A DNA stretch of 64,000 bases from MFD04580-c1 sp963702995 (GTDB taxonomy: Bacteria > Planctomycetota > Phycisphaerae > Tepidisphaerales > Tepidisphaeraceae). Each line of letters opens with the position of its first letter. Position 1 is the first letter of the stretch. Positions 48,602-57,362 of this stretch are shown in pieces. The notes below the pieces were generated by a model. It was given only the letters and a program-made list of their open reading frames with translations, ran no database searches and was not told where the DNA came from. The stretch covers positions 2,976,001 to 3,040,000 of the forward strand of contig OY969783.1 in NCBI GenBank assembly GCA_963702995.1, in the 5' to 3' direction. Made by a program: the position numbers and the translations under genes.

Positions 48602-50692
48602 TCACTCCAGCTCCGCGCCGCGACCGACCGCCCGCATGGCATGATCGAGATGAGCGGAATAGGTCGGGTTGTCGGGATTGATCCTTAACGCGGCTTCGAA
48701 CTGCTTCACAGCCTCATCCCGGCGGGCGAGCCGGACGAGCTGGACGCCCATCTCGTCGTGGGCGTCGGCGTTAGCCGAATCCAGGTCCAGGGCGCTCTGG
48801 CAGGATCTGATCGCATCGTCGTAGCGGCCGAGCCGGCCGAGGCTGCGCGCCCGCTCCAGCCAGAGCCCCGACGTCTGCGCATCTCTTGACGCGGCATAGG
48901 CGAGGCCGCGATCGCATTCGGCGAGCGCTTCCTTCGGACGCCGCAGCTCGCGGAGAACGGCCGCGACGCGCCGATAGGTGGCGGGCTGCCGCGGGTCGCA
49001 CTGAATGGCGCGCCGGAACGCGGTGATTGCCTCTTCCGGCCGCTTCTCCTGGTAGAGCGCGGCGCCAAGGTGAATGGAGTTGCCGCGGCTGGGGCCGGAG
49101 ACGTCGAGCGCCCGCCGCGCGACTGTCACGCTGTTCGCCCAGTTCTGAACCTGCTCGCCGGCCGAGTACGCGAGGAGCCCTGCGACGACCATCGCGGCGA
49201 CCCCGCCCACCCACGCGAAGACGCGGCCGTGCGGGATCGACCAGATGACCATCACGCCCAGGCCGATCGCCCCGAAGTAGCTGGCCTGATCGGGAAGCGT
49301 CTGTTCGGAAAGATTCAGGCTGGTGAGCCCCGCGATCGGGCCAAGCAGATACCACGTCCAGCCGATCGCCAGCCACGGCCACGCCCGCGCGCGGAAGCTC
49401 ACGCAGAGCGTCACGGCGGCCAGGATCGCCACCGCCGTGAGCGTGCGGCCGCTGCCGGGATACCCCAGCGGCCGCGGGTAGTTCAGGGCCAGACGGGTCG
49501 GCCAGAACGTTCTGCCAAGGTAGCGGACATACGCCACCGGCACCTCCGGCAGCATCGCAATCAGCGATGGTGCGGGGCCAGCCTGGAACGCCGGCCCGCC
49601 GAGGCCGGTCGCGGCAGTCGCGTCGGTAGGGAGCGTGGCGGCCGGAGTGGTGGCCGGCGAGGTCGCCGTCGAAGGCGTCGGCGTCGCCGGGGCTTGCTCG
49701 GACGGGGCAGGGCTGTTGACGATCGAAGCGCCGTCCGACGCTTCCCGCCCGCCCGAAGCCGCGACCTGTGAATCCGGCGTGTAGGCGACGATGGATCGGG
49801 CGGTCAAAGGCGGCGCATTGGGGTCGGGGGAGGCGAGCGCCGTCAGGATAATCGGGACGATCGAAATGGCGACGAACGGAAGCTTCGGCAGGATGCTCCG
49901 ACGCGGCGGCCGCGGGCCTGTCGCCGGAGCCGCGCCGGCCGGCGTGTCAACAGACGCGGCTGCAAGCGCCGTGGCCGGCGTACCCTGCTTCGGGTTCCTC
50001 CTGGGCCAATAGTCGAGGGCGATCAGCAGGATGGGAAGGCCGATCATCAAGGGGCTGGCGCCCAGGCTCAGTGCAAAGAAGATGCAGGCCAAAAGGTAGC
50101 TGGCGATCGCGCTGCGCGCCGCGCGGGCGTAGCCCGTGTAACAGAGAAGTGACAAAAGCCCGAAGAACAGGGCGAGAAGGTCTTTCCGTTCGAACGCCCA
50201 CGCGACCGACACGAGGCGCAGCGGGTGGACGGCGAAAAGCAGCGCACAGCCGGCGCTCCGCCATGTCGATCCCGTCCATCGCAACAGCACCGCGAAAAGA
50301 AGCACCACGTTGGCGGTGTGGATCAGCAGGTTGATGACATGGGTGACCATGTCGTTGGTGCCGAAGATCTCGGTGTCGATCATCAGCGACAGCGTCCCGA
50401 CCGGCGCCGCGTAGCCGTCGGTGCCGAACTGGAAAGCGTTTGCGATCCCATCCGACGTCAGCCCCGGCCGCACCGACGGGTTATTGACGATGAACTCAAG
50501 ATCGCTGTAGTTAATGAACTTACAGTGCGCGACGCCGCCGAGCGCGTAGAGCGTCACGATCGCAAGCAACGCGGCCGCCAGCCACGACGACCAATCCCGC
50601 GACTCCTCTTCGACGATCATCGGCCGCTGAAACAACCCGCCGCCGCGCGGCGGCGCAACCGTCGGCGCCGCCGGCCCTGACATAGTGCTCAT
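48602..50692 (-). CDS. TMTC/PMT-like membrane glycosyltransferase with TPR repeats
   Basis: A 696-residue protein. The N-terminal half has about ten membrane helices with the pattern of TMTC/PMT-like transferases: NYSDLEFIVNNPSVRPG, then GTDGYAAPVGTLSLMIDTEIFG, NDMVTHVINLLIHTANVVLLF and FAVHPLRLVSVAWAFERKDLL. Residues 285-380 form a Pro/Ala/Thr-rich loop. The last 200 residues hold TPR repeats (PEEAITAFRRAIQCDPRQPATY, AVKQFEAALRINPDNPTYSAHL). Such proteins may add mannose-like sugars to exported proteins. The ATG at 50692 is chosen; a second start at 50683 is equally possible. Confidence 0.78.
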   Translation of the reverse strand: MSTMSGPAAPTVAPPRGGGLFQRPMIVEEESRDWSSWLAAALLAIVTLYALGGVAHCKFINYSDLEFIVNNPSVRPGLTSDGIANAFQFGTDGYAAPVGTLSLMIDTEIFGTNDMVTHVINLLIHTANVVLLFAVLLRWTGSTWRSAGCALLFAVHPLRLVSVAWAFERKDLLALFFGLLSLLCYTGYARAARSAIASYLLACIFFALSLGASPLMIGLPILLIALDYWPRRNPKQGTPATALAAASVDTPAGAAPATGPRPPRRSILPKLPFVAISIVPIILTALASPDPNAPPLTARSIVAYTPDSQVAASGGREASDGASIVNSPAPSEQAPATPTPSTATSPATTPAATLPTDATAATGLGGPAFQAGPAPSLIAMLPEVPVAYVRYLGRTFWPTRLALNYPRPLGYPGSGRTLTAVAILAAVTLCVSFRARAWPWLAIGWTWYLLGPIAGLTSLNLSEQTLPDQASYFGAIGLGVMVIWSIPHGRVFAWVGGVAAMVVAGLLAYSAGEQVQNWANSVTVARRALDVSGPSRGNSIHLGAALYQEKRPEEAITAFRRAIQCDPRQPATYRRVAAVLRELRRPKEALAECDRGLAYAASRDAQTSGLWLERARSLGRLGRYDDAIRSCQSALDLDSANADAHDEMGVQLVRLARRDEAVKQFEAALRINPDNPTYSAHLDHAMRAVGRGAELE

Positions 50693-50849
50693 CTCGTGAC
50701 TCCGTCCTGACTTTGGGACGGCATCTCTACCGATCCGCGACGCTTCCCACAAACGGTTTGTCGAACGCTAACATGCCGAGCCTGGGTCGCCGCCTTCAGG
50801 ATCTTCGGGAGCCCGTGCGGGCGGCCGCATTGATTCATGGGAATGGGTC

Positions 50850-51970
50850 TCAACGCCTGCTCTTGCGGATGAACTCATAAGGGATCGTCAGTCGGCCAAC
50901 GATCGGCACGCCGTCGAGCGTCGCCGGCTCGAAGGTCGCCTTGCGCCGGCGGCCGCCGCGGCTTCATCCAGGCGCTTGTAGCCCGAACTCTTAGTCACTG
51001 TCGTTCCGCCGACGCTCCCATCGCCCAGAACCTCTACGCTTATGTCAACTGACCCTTCTTCACCGCGCCGGTCGGATTCCGCCGGGTATTCAGGGACCGG
51101 GAGCCCGCGGCTGTCGAACTCGCCACCGCGGTCGCGGCCGCGTGCGGTCTTGCCACCGCCGCGCTTCGCGACATGCGCCGCTGTCGCCACATGCCGCGCC
51201 GGGGCCGGGGCCGCCGCAGGCTCGATTGATGCCGGGCTTGTCGTCGGGCCGGCCCGCTCGGGGGCTCTCAAGCTGCGAGGCTGATGGGGGAACGCCTGTT
51301 CGAGCAGCGGAGCGGTGCCGCCGGCCGCGACCGACTGCCGGTCGGGCGGCTCGGTCGCTCCCGTCTCGTCTGGTCTGGGCGGCAACGGAGCAGGGACCGC
51401 TGCTTCCGTTGTCTCCTCGGCGGGCGGCTCGGCGGGGGCCGGCGCCAGCGGTGACTCGACGGGGCTGTGCGGGAGCGGCGGGAGGTCCGCCGCCACACGC
51501 TCACCGGGCGGCGTCGTCTCATGCACGAGTTCAAAGCCCACGGTGCGGTTAGTGCTTTGGTCGTCGCGATCAACATGGACGGCCGGCAGCGCGATCAATC
51601 CAAGGCGAACGAGCGCGTAGGTGGAACCGAGGACGGCGCCGTGAACGATCACCGCCAAAGCGAAGGCATGAAGAAACAACAGCCGCTCCGCGCGACGCGG
51701 GCGTCGGCCGCGGCGATCGGCGGGGTAAAGGGCCGCATCAAGGCCGGGAACGCAGTCGTCGTCCCCCTCCGGTCGTTCATCGTCGATCGCGTCGCGCGGT
51801 GCCTCGACGGGTAGCTCAGTCGGCTCGGGGCGGGGCGCGTATGGCTGATCCGCCGACCCGCCTTCCTCCCCATCGCCGACCCGATCGCCAGCGCATTGGC
51901 CGATGGGGTCGAGACGAAGCTCTAGGGCGTCTGGGGGCATCGGCTGTTGTGAAAGGATGTTATCACTCAC
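50850..51970 (-). CDS. tonB: TonB energy-transducing protein, one frame break near 50948
   Basis: A 373-residue TonB-like protein. An acidic cytoplasmic N terminus of about 100 residues is followed by a single membrane helix (LLFLHAFALAVIVHGAVLG), a Pro/Ala-rich periplasmic spacer and a C-terminal TonB domain (PVPEYPAESDRRGEEGSVDISVEV). One missing base near 50944-50952 hides the last strand: repaired, it reads RKATFEPATLDGVPIVGRLT, then IPYEFI. The start is unclear: GTG at 51970 lies 19 bases after the receptor stop, ATG at 51940 is the alternative. It follows the TonB-dependent receptor on the same strand, so this TonB is probably dedicated to it. ExbB/ExbD are not in the window. Confidence 0.82.
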
Positions 51971-51989
51971 GCACAACGCTTGAGCACTT

Positions 51990-54218
51990 CTAAAACCGCG
52001 CGGTCAAACCGACGCGAACCTGGAACGGCTCCGCCGGGTGCAAGTGGATGTCATTCACGCCGGACGGCGGTTCCCCTTTGAGCCGCGACGCGTAGTAATA
52101 CTCGATGTCGTCCGTCTTCGTGTTGAACAGGTTGAGGAAATCCGCCTTCAGCGTCCACGTTTCATTGATCTGATAGCCGACCTGCGCGTCCACCAGCGTC
52201 GAGGAATTCGACTTGACGCTGTTGTCTTCGATCAGGGGCCGTGGGCCAAAATACCGCAGCCGGACGCCGCCGAAGAACCCTTTCAAGTCCGGCAGGTCAT
52301 GCACGGTGACCCCCGTCTCAAGGACGCTGGTGATCGATTCCGGGACGTACGGCCCCGGGGGGTTGAACCCCCGGAACTTGGCATGGGAGATCGAATAGTC
52401 CGCGTCCAGCGTCAGGTAGGGCGTCGGCTCGTAGAAGTTGGACATCTCGATCCCGTAGCGGCGGCTGGGGGCGCCGGGGACGGTCTCCGCCGTATCGCCG
52501 CCGAAGACCTCCTCGGAGTTAAGGTCGAGGCCCCACAGTGAGACGGTGGTCTTGAGGTTCGGGACAATGCTCGTCCGCACGCCGACTTCGGCCCCCTTGG
52601 CCCGGACGAGCGGCGTCGCGCGGCCGGTCGGCACCAGCGTGCTCGGGATTTCGGTCGTCGTGACGCCGCGAGCGTCGTTGCTGTGGAAGCCGTACCCGCC
52701 GCTAAGGTAAATCTCGGTGTCGTACCAGGGCCCGAAAATGAGGTTGACCTTAGGGCTCACAATGCCGGTGTCGAGGTTGCCGGAATTGGCGGCCAGGTTG
52801 CTGCTCACGTCGAAATTGTAGAAGTCCCCTCGAACGCTCGCTTCGGTGCGGAACTTCTTCGCCCACTGGGTGCGGTTTTCGATATAGACGCCGGCGCTGG
52901 TCTCCAAAACGTCGTCCGCCCGGACCGTCTCAAATCGATGGCGCTGTTGCGTCAGATGCAGGCTGTTGTTGACGTCGTCATTGCGGACCTGGAGGCCGAT
53001 GGTCGTCCGCGATTCGAAACCGGCGAACGGAGTCGCCCACTCATGGCTGGCGCGCAGGCCGGAAATGAACCGGCGATCCTGCTGCTCGAACTGGTCCCCT
53101 CGAACCGGGTCGTTCAGGAAGTACGTGAAGTCGTTGAACAGATCCATGTCATACCACTTGGCGAACGCCAGGAGGTTGTCGGAAGAGTCGGCGTCTTTAT
53201 GGTGAGCCTCCGCGACGACGGTGTACTGCTGGCTGTTCCCCCCGTCGCTGGGGTCCAACGACCCGAAGCGATCGATCAGGCCTTCGGTAACAGCCCGCCG
53301 CGCGATTTGATTGGTCGCGTTCCATTCGCCGTGGTAACCCAGGCCGGTGATGCTGAGCCCGTCGCTGGCATCGCCCTGGCTGTACTTCAAGACGCCGTTG
53401 TACCGGTTATAGGCATCGGGGACGTCCCACGGGCCGTCTTCATGTTCAAACTCCAGGGCGTAGAGCAAGCGGCCGGCGCCCAGTCGCGTGGAGTCGGCGA
53501 GCAGGCCCCTGGCATACCCGTAGCTTCCCCCCTCGACCATCGCGATGCCCCGCGGCAGCGCATCCATGTATTTCAGGTCAGCCGACCCGGCGGAGGAAAA
53601 GTCGCCCACGTCGGCGGAGTAGGGCCCCTTTCGGTAACGGATGTCTTCGACAAGCTCGGGGATCAGCGGATTGAGGTCGAGGTACCCTTGTCCGTGGGCG
53701 TGGGACGGCAGGTTCTGCGGAACGCCTTCGAGTGTCACCGCGAAATCGGTCCCGTGGTCGAGTTGAAAGCCGCGGAGGAAGTATTGGTTCGCCTTGCCGG
53801 GGCCGCTGTGCTGGGTGATCACGAGCCCCGGCACCGCCTCGAGGATCTCGGCCGGCCGAAGGATGGGCCGACGGGCAAGTTCTTCGGGGCCGACATAACC
53901 CTGGCTCGCGGTGTCGGCGACCCCCAGCAGGTCTACGCCGCGGCCGAATACGCGTACCGCCGGGAGGCGCGTCTCACTGGGCGCGGTCAAAAGGCTTTCC
54001 GCCGGCGAGGTGGTGGGAGCCGTGGCCGGCTGCGACGCCTGAGCGGTGGCCGCGGCGTCCGACGCGGAGGACGCGGATGTCGTCGGCGGCACTGTCGTGG
54101 CGATGATCGGGGCCGTGGGCTGCGCCGCCAGAACCAGTGCAGGGCAAAGCCAGGCCGCCAAGAGGACAGGGATCGTTGACGCGGAGCGCGTGGGCGGCCC
54201 CCAGCGAAATGGCGGCAT
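51990..54218 (-). CDS. TonB-dependent outer-membrane receptor
   Basis: A 742-residue receptor: a signal peptide (IPVLLAAWLCPALVLAAQP), a Thr/Ala-rich stretch, a plug domain (RPAEILEAVPGLVITQHSG, NQYFLRGFQLDHGTDFAVTLEGVP, GHAQGY-like SHAHGQGYLDLN), then a 22-strand barrel ending in FQVRVGLTARF with the terminal aromatic Phe. The plug motif and the barrel pattern fit receptors for siderophores or carbohydrates rather than vitamin B12; no cobalamin riboswitch was found upstream. The next gene is tonB. The ATG at 54218 is chosen because it begins the signal peptide. Confidence 0.92.
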   Translation of the reverse strand: MPPFRWGPPTRSASTIPVLLAAWLCPALVLAAQPTAPIIATTVPPTTSASSASDAAATAQASQPATAPTTSPAESLLTAPSETRLPAVRVFGRGVDLLGVADTASQGYVGPEELARRPILRPAEILEAVPGLVITQHSGPGKANQYFLRGFQLDHGTDFAVTLEGVPQNLPSHAHGQGYLDLNPLIPELVEDIRYRKGPYSADVGDFSSAGSADLKYMDALPRGIAMVEGGSYGYARGLLADSTRLGAGRLLYALEFEHEDGPWDVPDAYNRYNGVLKYSQGDASDGLSITGLGYHGEWNATNQIARRAVTEGLIDRFGSLDPSDGGNSQQYTVVAEAHHKDADSSDNLLAFAKWYDMDLFNDFTYFLNDPVRGDQFEQQDRRFISGLRASHEWATPFAGFESRTTIGLQVRNDDVNNSLHLTQQRHRFETVRADDVLETSAGVYIENRTQWAKKFRTEASVRGDFYNFDVSSNLAANSGNLDTGIVSPKVNLIFGPWYDTEIYLSGGYGFHSNDARGVTTTEIPSTLVPTGRATPLVRAKGAEVGVRTSIVPNLKTTVSLWGLDLNSEEVFGGDTAETVPGAPSRRYGIEMSNFYEPTPYLTLDADYSISHAKFRGFNPPGPYVPESITSVLETGVTVHDLPDLKGFFGGVRLRYFGPRPLIEDNSVKSNSSTLVDAQVGYQINETWTLKADFLNLFNTKTDDIEYYYASRLKGEPPSGVNDIHLHPAEPFQVRVGLTARF

Positions 54219-54462
54219 AAGTTTCCCTCGAAGCCAGGTTGAAGAACGGGCGCGATGAAGGCGAGCCGACCGCCGCCACCCTGAAGTAAGATTGCGGCGC
54301 ACGGCCGCCCTGATACGTATGCCGCCGGGAATCGGATGTGGAGTCGTTTCGCCGATTGGGGATCGTTGTAGTCGCTGGCCCCGTCGTTCCGCAAACCCAT
54401 GCGGATTTGTTCGCCCCCCGTTACGGCGGGGCCACCAACGCAGGGCTCGAAACGGAGTGCGT

Positions 54463-55479
54463 GTGGCATTGAGCAACCACCGTTCGTTGTCCGTCGCCGC
54501 AACGGCGCTGGCGCTGCTTTGCGTCGGCCAGTCCTGTTCGGGCCCGGTCGCCCCGCCTCCCGGTGGAGTCGCCGGAGCCGACCCGCGAAAGGAGGTTCAG
54601 CCGCTGACGTTAGCGGCGTCACAGCCGATCTCCGCTCCATCCCTCCCGTTCAAGCCCGTCGCGGCCCCTCATCTACCCAACGCTTATCAAGTGACGGGGA
54701 AAGTAATTTGCGGCGGCCAGCCCGACGGGGAGCCCGGGTTTGGCGAACTGGAGTCGCTCGGCGTCAAGACCATCATCAGCGTTGACGGAATCGCTCCGGA
54801 TGTCGAACTCGCTCATCGGCACGGAATGCGGTACGTCCACCTCCCCTTCGGTTACGACGGCGTGCCCGAGCAACGGGGTGTGGCGATCGCAAAAGCGCTG
54901 GCGGACTTGCCCGGGCCGGTCTACGTCCACTGCCACCACGGCATGCACCGCTCGCCGGCCGCCGTCGCCGTGGCGTGCGTGACGAACGGGGCTCTTTCGA
55001 AGAGCGACGGCATTCTGTTGCTCCACACGATGGGGACCGGGGCCAACTACACAGGGCTCTGGCGGAGCGCCGAAGATGCTCGGCCGCTATCAGCGACGGC
55101 GCTTGCCGCGGTTCAAGTGGACTACGTGGAGCAGGCAACGATCCCGCCGCTCACTGATGCGATGGTCGGGGTTGACCAGGCCCTGGACCGTCTGAAGCTG
55201 GCCCGAGCGGCCGGATGGGCGACGCCCCCCAACCTCCCGGACGCGGCTCCGTCACACGAAGCGCTCCAGTTGAACGAGATGCTCGTGGAGATCAGCCGTT
55301 CCGATGCGGCGAAGCAGAAGCCGGAAGGCTTCCAGGAGCGGCTGCGCGACTGTGCCCAGAAGACCGACGCCCTTCGCGCGGCGCTCGCGTCGGAGCCGAC
55401 AAACACGCACCGAGCCGACGCCGCGTTTCAGCGGGTCACCCAGTCGTGCGCCGCCTGTCACAATACCTATCGCGACTGA
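54463..55479 (+). CDS. Lipoprotein with a DSP-type phosphatase domain and a cytochrome c'-like heme end
   Basis: A 338-residue protein. GTG start at 54463, with AACGGAG seven bases upstream. The lipobox VGQSC puts Cys 25 at the mature N terminus. Residues 72-200 form a BLH/dual-specificity phosphatase-like fold (NAYQVTGKVICGGQP, VKTIISVDG) with the CX5R loop CHHGMHR at 157-163. The last 60 residues are helical and end CAACHNTYR: C329-x2-C332-H333, the c-type heme site, in the setting usual for cytochrome c' (C-terminal CxxCH followed by Y-R). I know no described family with this fusion. It would act outside the inner membrane. Confidence 0.78.
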   Translation: MALSNHRSLSVAATALALLCVGQSCSGPVAPPPGGVAGADPRKEVQPLTLAASQPISAPSLPFKPVAAPHLPNAYQVTGKVICGGQPDGEPGFGELESLGVKTIISVDGIAPDVELAHRHGMRYVHLPFGYDGVPEQRGVAIAKALADLPGPVYVHCHHGMHRSPAAVAVACVTNGALSKSDGILLLHTMGTGANYTGLWRSAEDARPLSATALAAVQVDYVEQATIPPLTDAMVGVDQALDRLKLARAAGWATPPNLPDAAPSHEALQLNEMLVEISRSDAAKQKPEGFQERLRDCAQKTDALRAALASEPTNTHRADAAFQRVTQSCAACHNTYRD

Positions 55480-55563
55480 ATCCGGGCCCCGTCTCAACAC
55501 AAGTCGAAGGCCGAAAGTCGCGGCATCTTATGTGATTGTGCCGCAAGCCCACCCGCTGGCGGA

Positions 55564-55717
55564 TCAGAGGATCAGCTGAAACTGGGCGCGGACGACCAGT
55601 TCATTACCCCTCGTTTCCGGCAGCACGCCCGAGCCGTCGTCGGTCACCGGGGAGCCCTCGGGGAGGTAAGACGCGTCGAGCGTCAGCCTGGCGCCTGTCC
55701 ATACAGATAGTAGTTCA
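55564..55717 (-). pseudogene. C-terminal remnant of an OprP-like porin
   Basis: The end of a phosphate-selective-porin-like barrel survives: VNYYLYGQ, then, after a shift of frame at about 55691, RLTLDASYLPEGSP and NELVVRAQFQLIL with a stop. OprP-family proteins end in such strands (N-Y-Y, R-L, R-x-Q). The 5' part of the gene is missing. Its broken end abuts the sulfatase remnant at about 55718. Confidence 0.5.
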
Positions 55718-56017
55718 CGCCGGCCGTTCCTTGAAGGCCAGGCGGCGACCGAGCACCCGATCTTCGGCGAGCGGGGCGAGGCCGACAAAGCCAACCTCGG
55801 CCGCATGATTCGGACGACCCAGTGGAAGCTCGCGCTTCATCCTCGCGGGCCCAAGGCGGGCCGCGTAGAGCTGTACGACCTTGAAAAGGACCCGCACGAG
55901 CTGAAGAACCTCGGCGAGGATGCGGCCCTGGCCGCCGTGATCCGGGATCTTTCGGCGAAGATGCTGGAACATATGCGGGCGATCGGCGACCCGGCCGCGG
56001 CGCAGTTCAAGCAGTAG
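55718..56017 (+). pseudogene. C-terminal remnant of a sulfatase
   Basis: About 100 codons of a sulfatase C terminus: EHPIFGERGEADKANLGR, MIRTTQWKLALHP, LYDLEKDPHELKNLGED, ending after FKQ. LYDLxxDPxExxNL is the standard sulfatase ending, but the catalytic N-terminal domain (with the CxPSR motif) is absent. An ATG at 55805 would give only 70 residues. The broken 5' side lies against the porin remnant. Decayed by deletion, or a chimeric join in the assembly. Confidence 0.6.
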
Positions 56018-56030
56018 GGTTGCTTCCGCA

Positions 56031-56449
56031 ATGGCCCCTCACCACCCTATCGCCGCTGAGCCGCCGCCTTATCGCCGGCGATTGCTGCGGCTCGCGATCC
56101 TTGGCCAGAGCCCGTGCCATCTTTGCGTCGCCGCCTGCTGTAAGCAGAACGGCCATGCCTACGCTGTCCTGCTGGAGGGGGACGAGCGCCGCCGATTCGC
56201 GGCCTGGTCGGTTTCGGCTCAAATCACCGATGGCGTCCGGGTCAACCATGAGCGCGTCATTCCATACCGGGACGCGCGTTGCCCGTTCCTCGGCCCGACG
56301 ACCTCTGCACGATATACGAGGATCGCCCGGTCAACTGCCGGCGATTCCAGTGCGTGGCGGCGTACCACCGCGGCGGGACGGATCTTTCGGGGCATGGAGA
56401 GTTTTTGAATCGGAACCCGACGGTTCTGGTGATGCTGGAGGCGTTATAG
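56031..56449 (+). CDS. YkgJ-family cysteine-cluster protein, one frame break near 56294
   Basis: A 139-residue Fe-S/zinc cluster protein of the YkgJ type after restoring one base near 56291-56297. Cys residues lie in CHLCVAACC (about 29-37), CPFLG, DDLCTIYEDRPVNCRRFQC, the usual YkgJ spacing. Such proteins of unknown role have eight or so conserved Cys residues and may bind a metal cluster. The last part (GTDLSGHGEFLNRNPTVLV) is recovered only after the correction. The ATG at 56031 follows the sulfatase remnant by 13 bases. Confidence 0.75.
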
Positions 56450-56515
56450 CCACATCGTCAGAAGGTTGGCTCACAAAGATGACGAGTATATGCTGTGGTA
56501 TATACAGGAAGAGTC

Positions 56516-56941
56516 ATGGCAGTCATCGCAAAGCTATTTCGAAACGGCGCGAGCCAGGCCGTTCGCTTGCCCAAGGCGTTTAACACTACAGCGCTACCTG
56601 GCGAATCGCGGCCTAACGAAGAAGGCAAAATCCGAAGCCCGAAATCCGAAGGAATGACCAAGCGGAAAGAAAAAACCGATGAAAGCGGATGCGGCAGGGG
56701 AGCCTTTTCCGCTTCGTCTTCTTTTCTGCTTCTTTGGGATTTCGTGCTTCGGATTTCTCTTTTTTGGCAAGGCTTTACGGCTGTTCAGCGCTGTAGTGTT
56801 AAGCGAATCGGAAACGCCATTCTTCTTTATCCGAAGGGGGGCGATTGGGATCTCATGGAAAGCGCGATCGGCCGAGTTGATGATGACTTTCTGCCCACTC
56901 CGAATCAGCCTGTCGAGCCGCCGAAACGGAAGCGCCTGTAA
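56516..56941 (+). CDS. vapB: VapB-like antitoxin with an in-frame mobile-element insertion
   Basis: A 141-residue frame. Its first 22 residues (MAVIAKLFRNGASQAVRLPK onward) are the AbrB/MazE-type start of VapB antitoxins, and its last 45 (RIGNAILLYPKGGDWDLMES onward, ending PPKRKRL) are the matching VapB end. In between, the 223-bp repeat at 56580-56802 stays open in the same frame, adding about 74 residues (rich in Ser, Lys and Phe). About 7 residues of the normal VapB core seem to be lost at the join. Whether the long form still binds DNA or toxin is doubtful. The stop overlaps the start of vapC (TAATG-type junction at 56939-56943). Confidence 0.8.
   Translation: MAVIAKLFRNGASQAVRLPKAFNTTALPGESRPNEEGKIRSPKSEGMTKRKEKTDESGCGRGAFSASSSFLLLWDFVLRISLFWQGFTAVQRCSVKRIGNAILLYPKGGDWDLMESAIGRVDDDFLPTPNQPVEPPKRKRL
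56580..56802. mobile_element. MITE-like element, copy 1, inserted in vapB
   Basis: A 223-bp element with perfect 16-bp terminal inverted repeats, TTAACACTACAGCGCT (56580-56595) and its complement (56787-56802). Inside it is a long imperfect inverted repeat (AAATCCGAAG / CTTCGGATTT arms). Copies 2 and 3 lie at 58206-58426 and 62500-62703. It encodes no transposase. Confidence 0.88.
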
Positions 56942-57343
56942 TGCGTTTCATGCTCGATACAGACGTCCGCATCACTGTGATTCGAGGCAAATCGGCGGCA
57001 GCGCTCAGGCGACTTCGATCAAAGGCTTCCTACGGGTGCGGCATTTCCGCGGTTACTCTGGCGGAGCTTCGTTACGGCGCGGCGAAGTCGGCGCGACGTC
57101 TCCATAATGAAGCATGGTCACCATCTTCTGCGCGCCGCTTAAGATAGCCGAATTCGACGCTTCGGCGGCGGCGTCGTACGGCTCCATTCGTGCGGCTCTC
57201 GAGATTGCAGGGACGCCGATCGGCCCCTGGATACGCTGATCGCCGCCCACGCGATTTCGCTCGGCGTGACTGTCGTCACTTCGAACACCCGCGAGTTTCA
57301 TCGGGTGCCGGGCCTCGTAGTTGAAGACTGGGCTCGTCTCTGA
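56941..57343 (+). CDS. vapC: VapC-like PIN-domain toxin, two frame breaks
   Basis: A 134-residue PIN-domain RNase toxin if single missing bases near 57112-57114 and 57223-57228 are restored. It has the start FMLDTDV with the first acidic residues, AVTLAELRYGA with the conserved Glu, GTPIGPLDTLIAAHA with the third Asp, and VVTSNTREFHRVPGL, VEDWARL. The four acidic metal ligands of VapC are therefore present. It is paired with vapB, but vapB carries an insertion. The two breaks may be errors or genuine decay of a broken toxin-antitoxin pair. Confidence 0.75.
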
Positions 57344-57362
57344 CCGGACGTTTCTTAACGGC

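Noticed and set aside
52683..54179. 498-codon plus-strand frame
   Set aside because: Antisense to the TonB-dependent receptor; mirrors its codon pattern.
54219..54462. Possible riboswitch upstream of the TonB-dependent receptor
   Set aside because: Searched by eye for cobalamin and TPP hallmarks on both strands; no B12 box or TPP core found.
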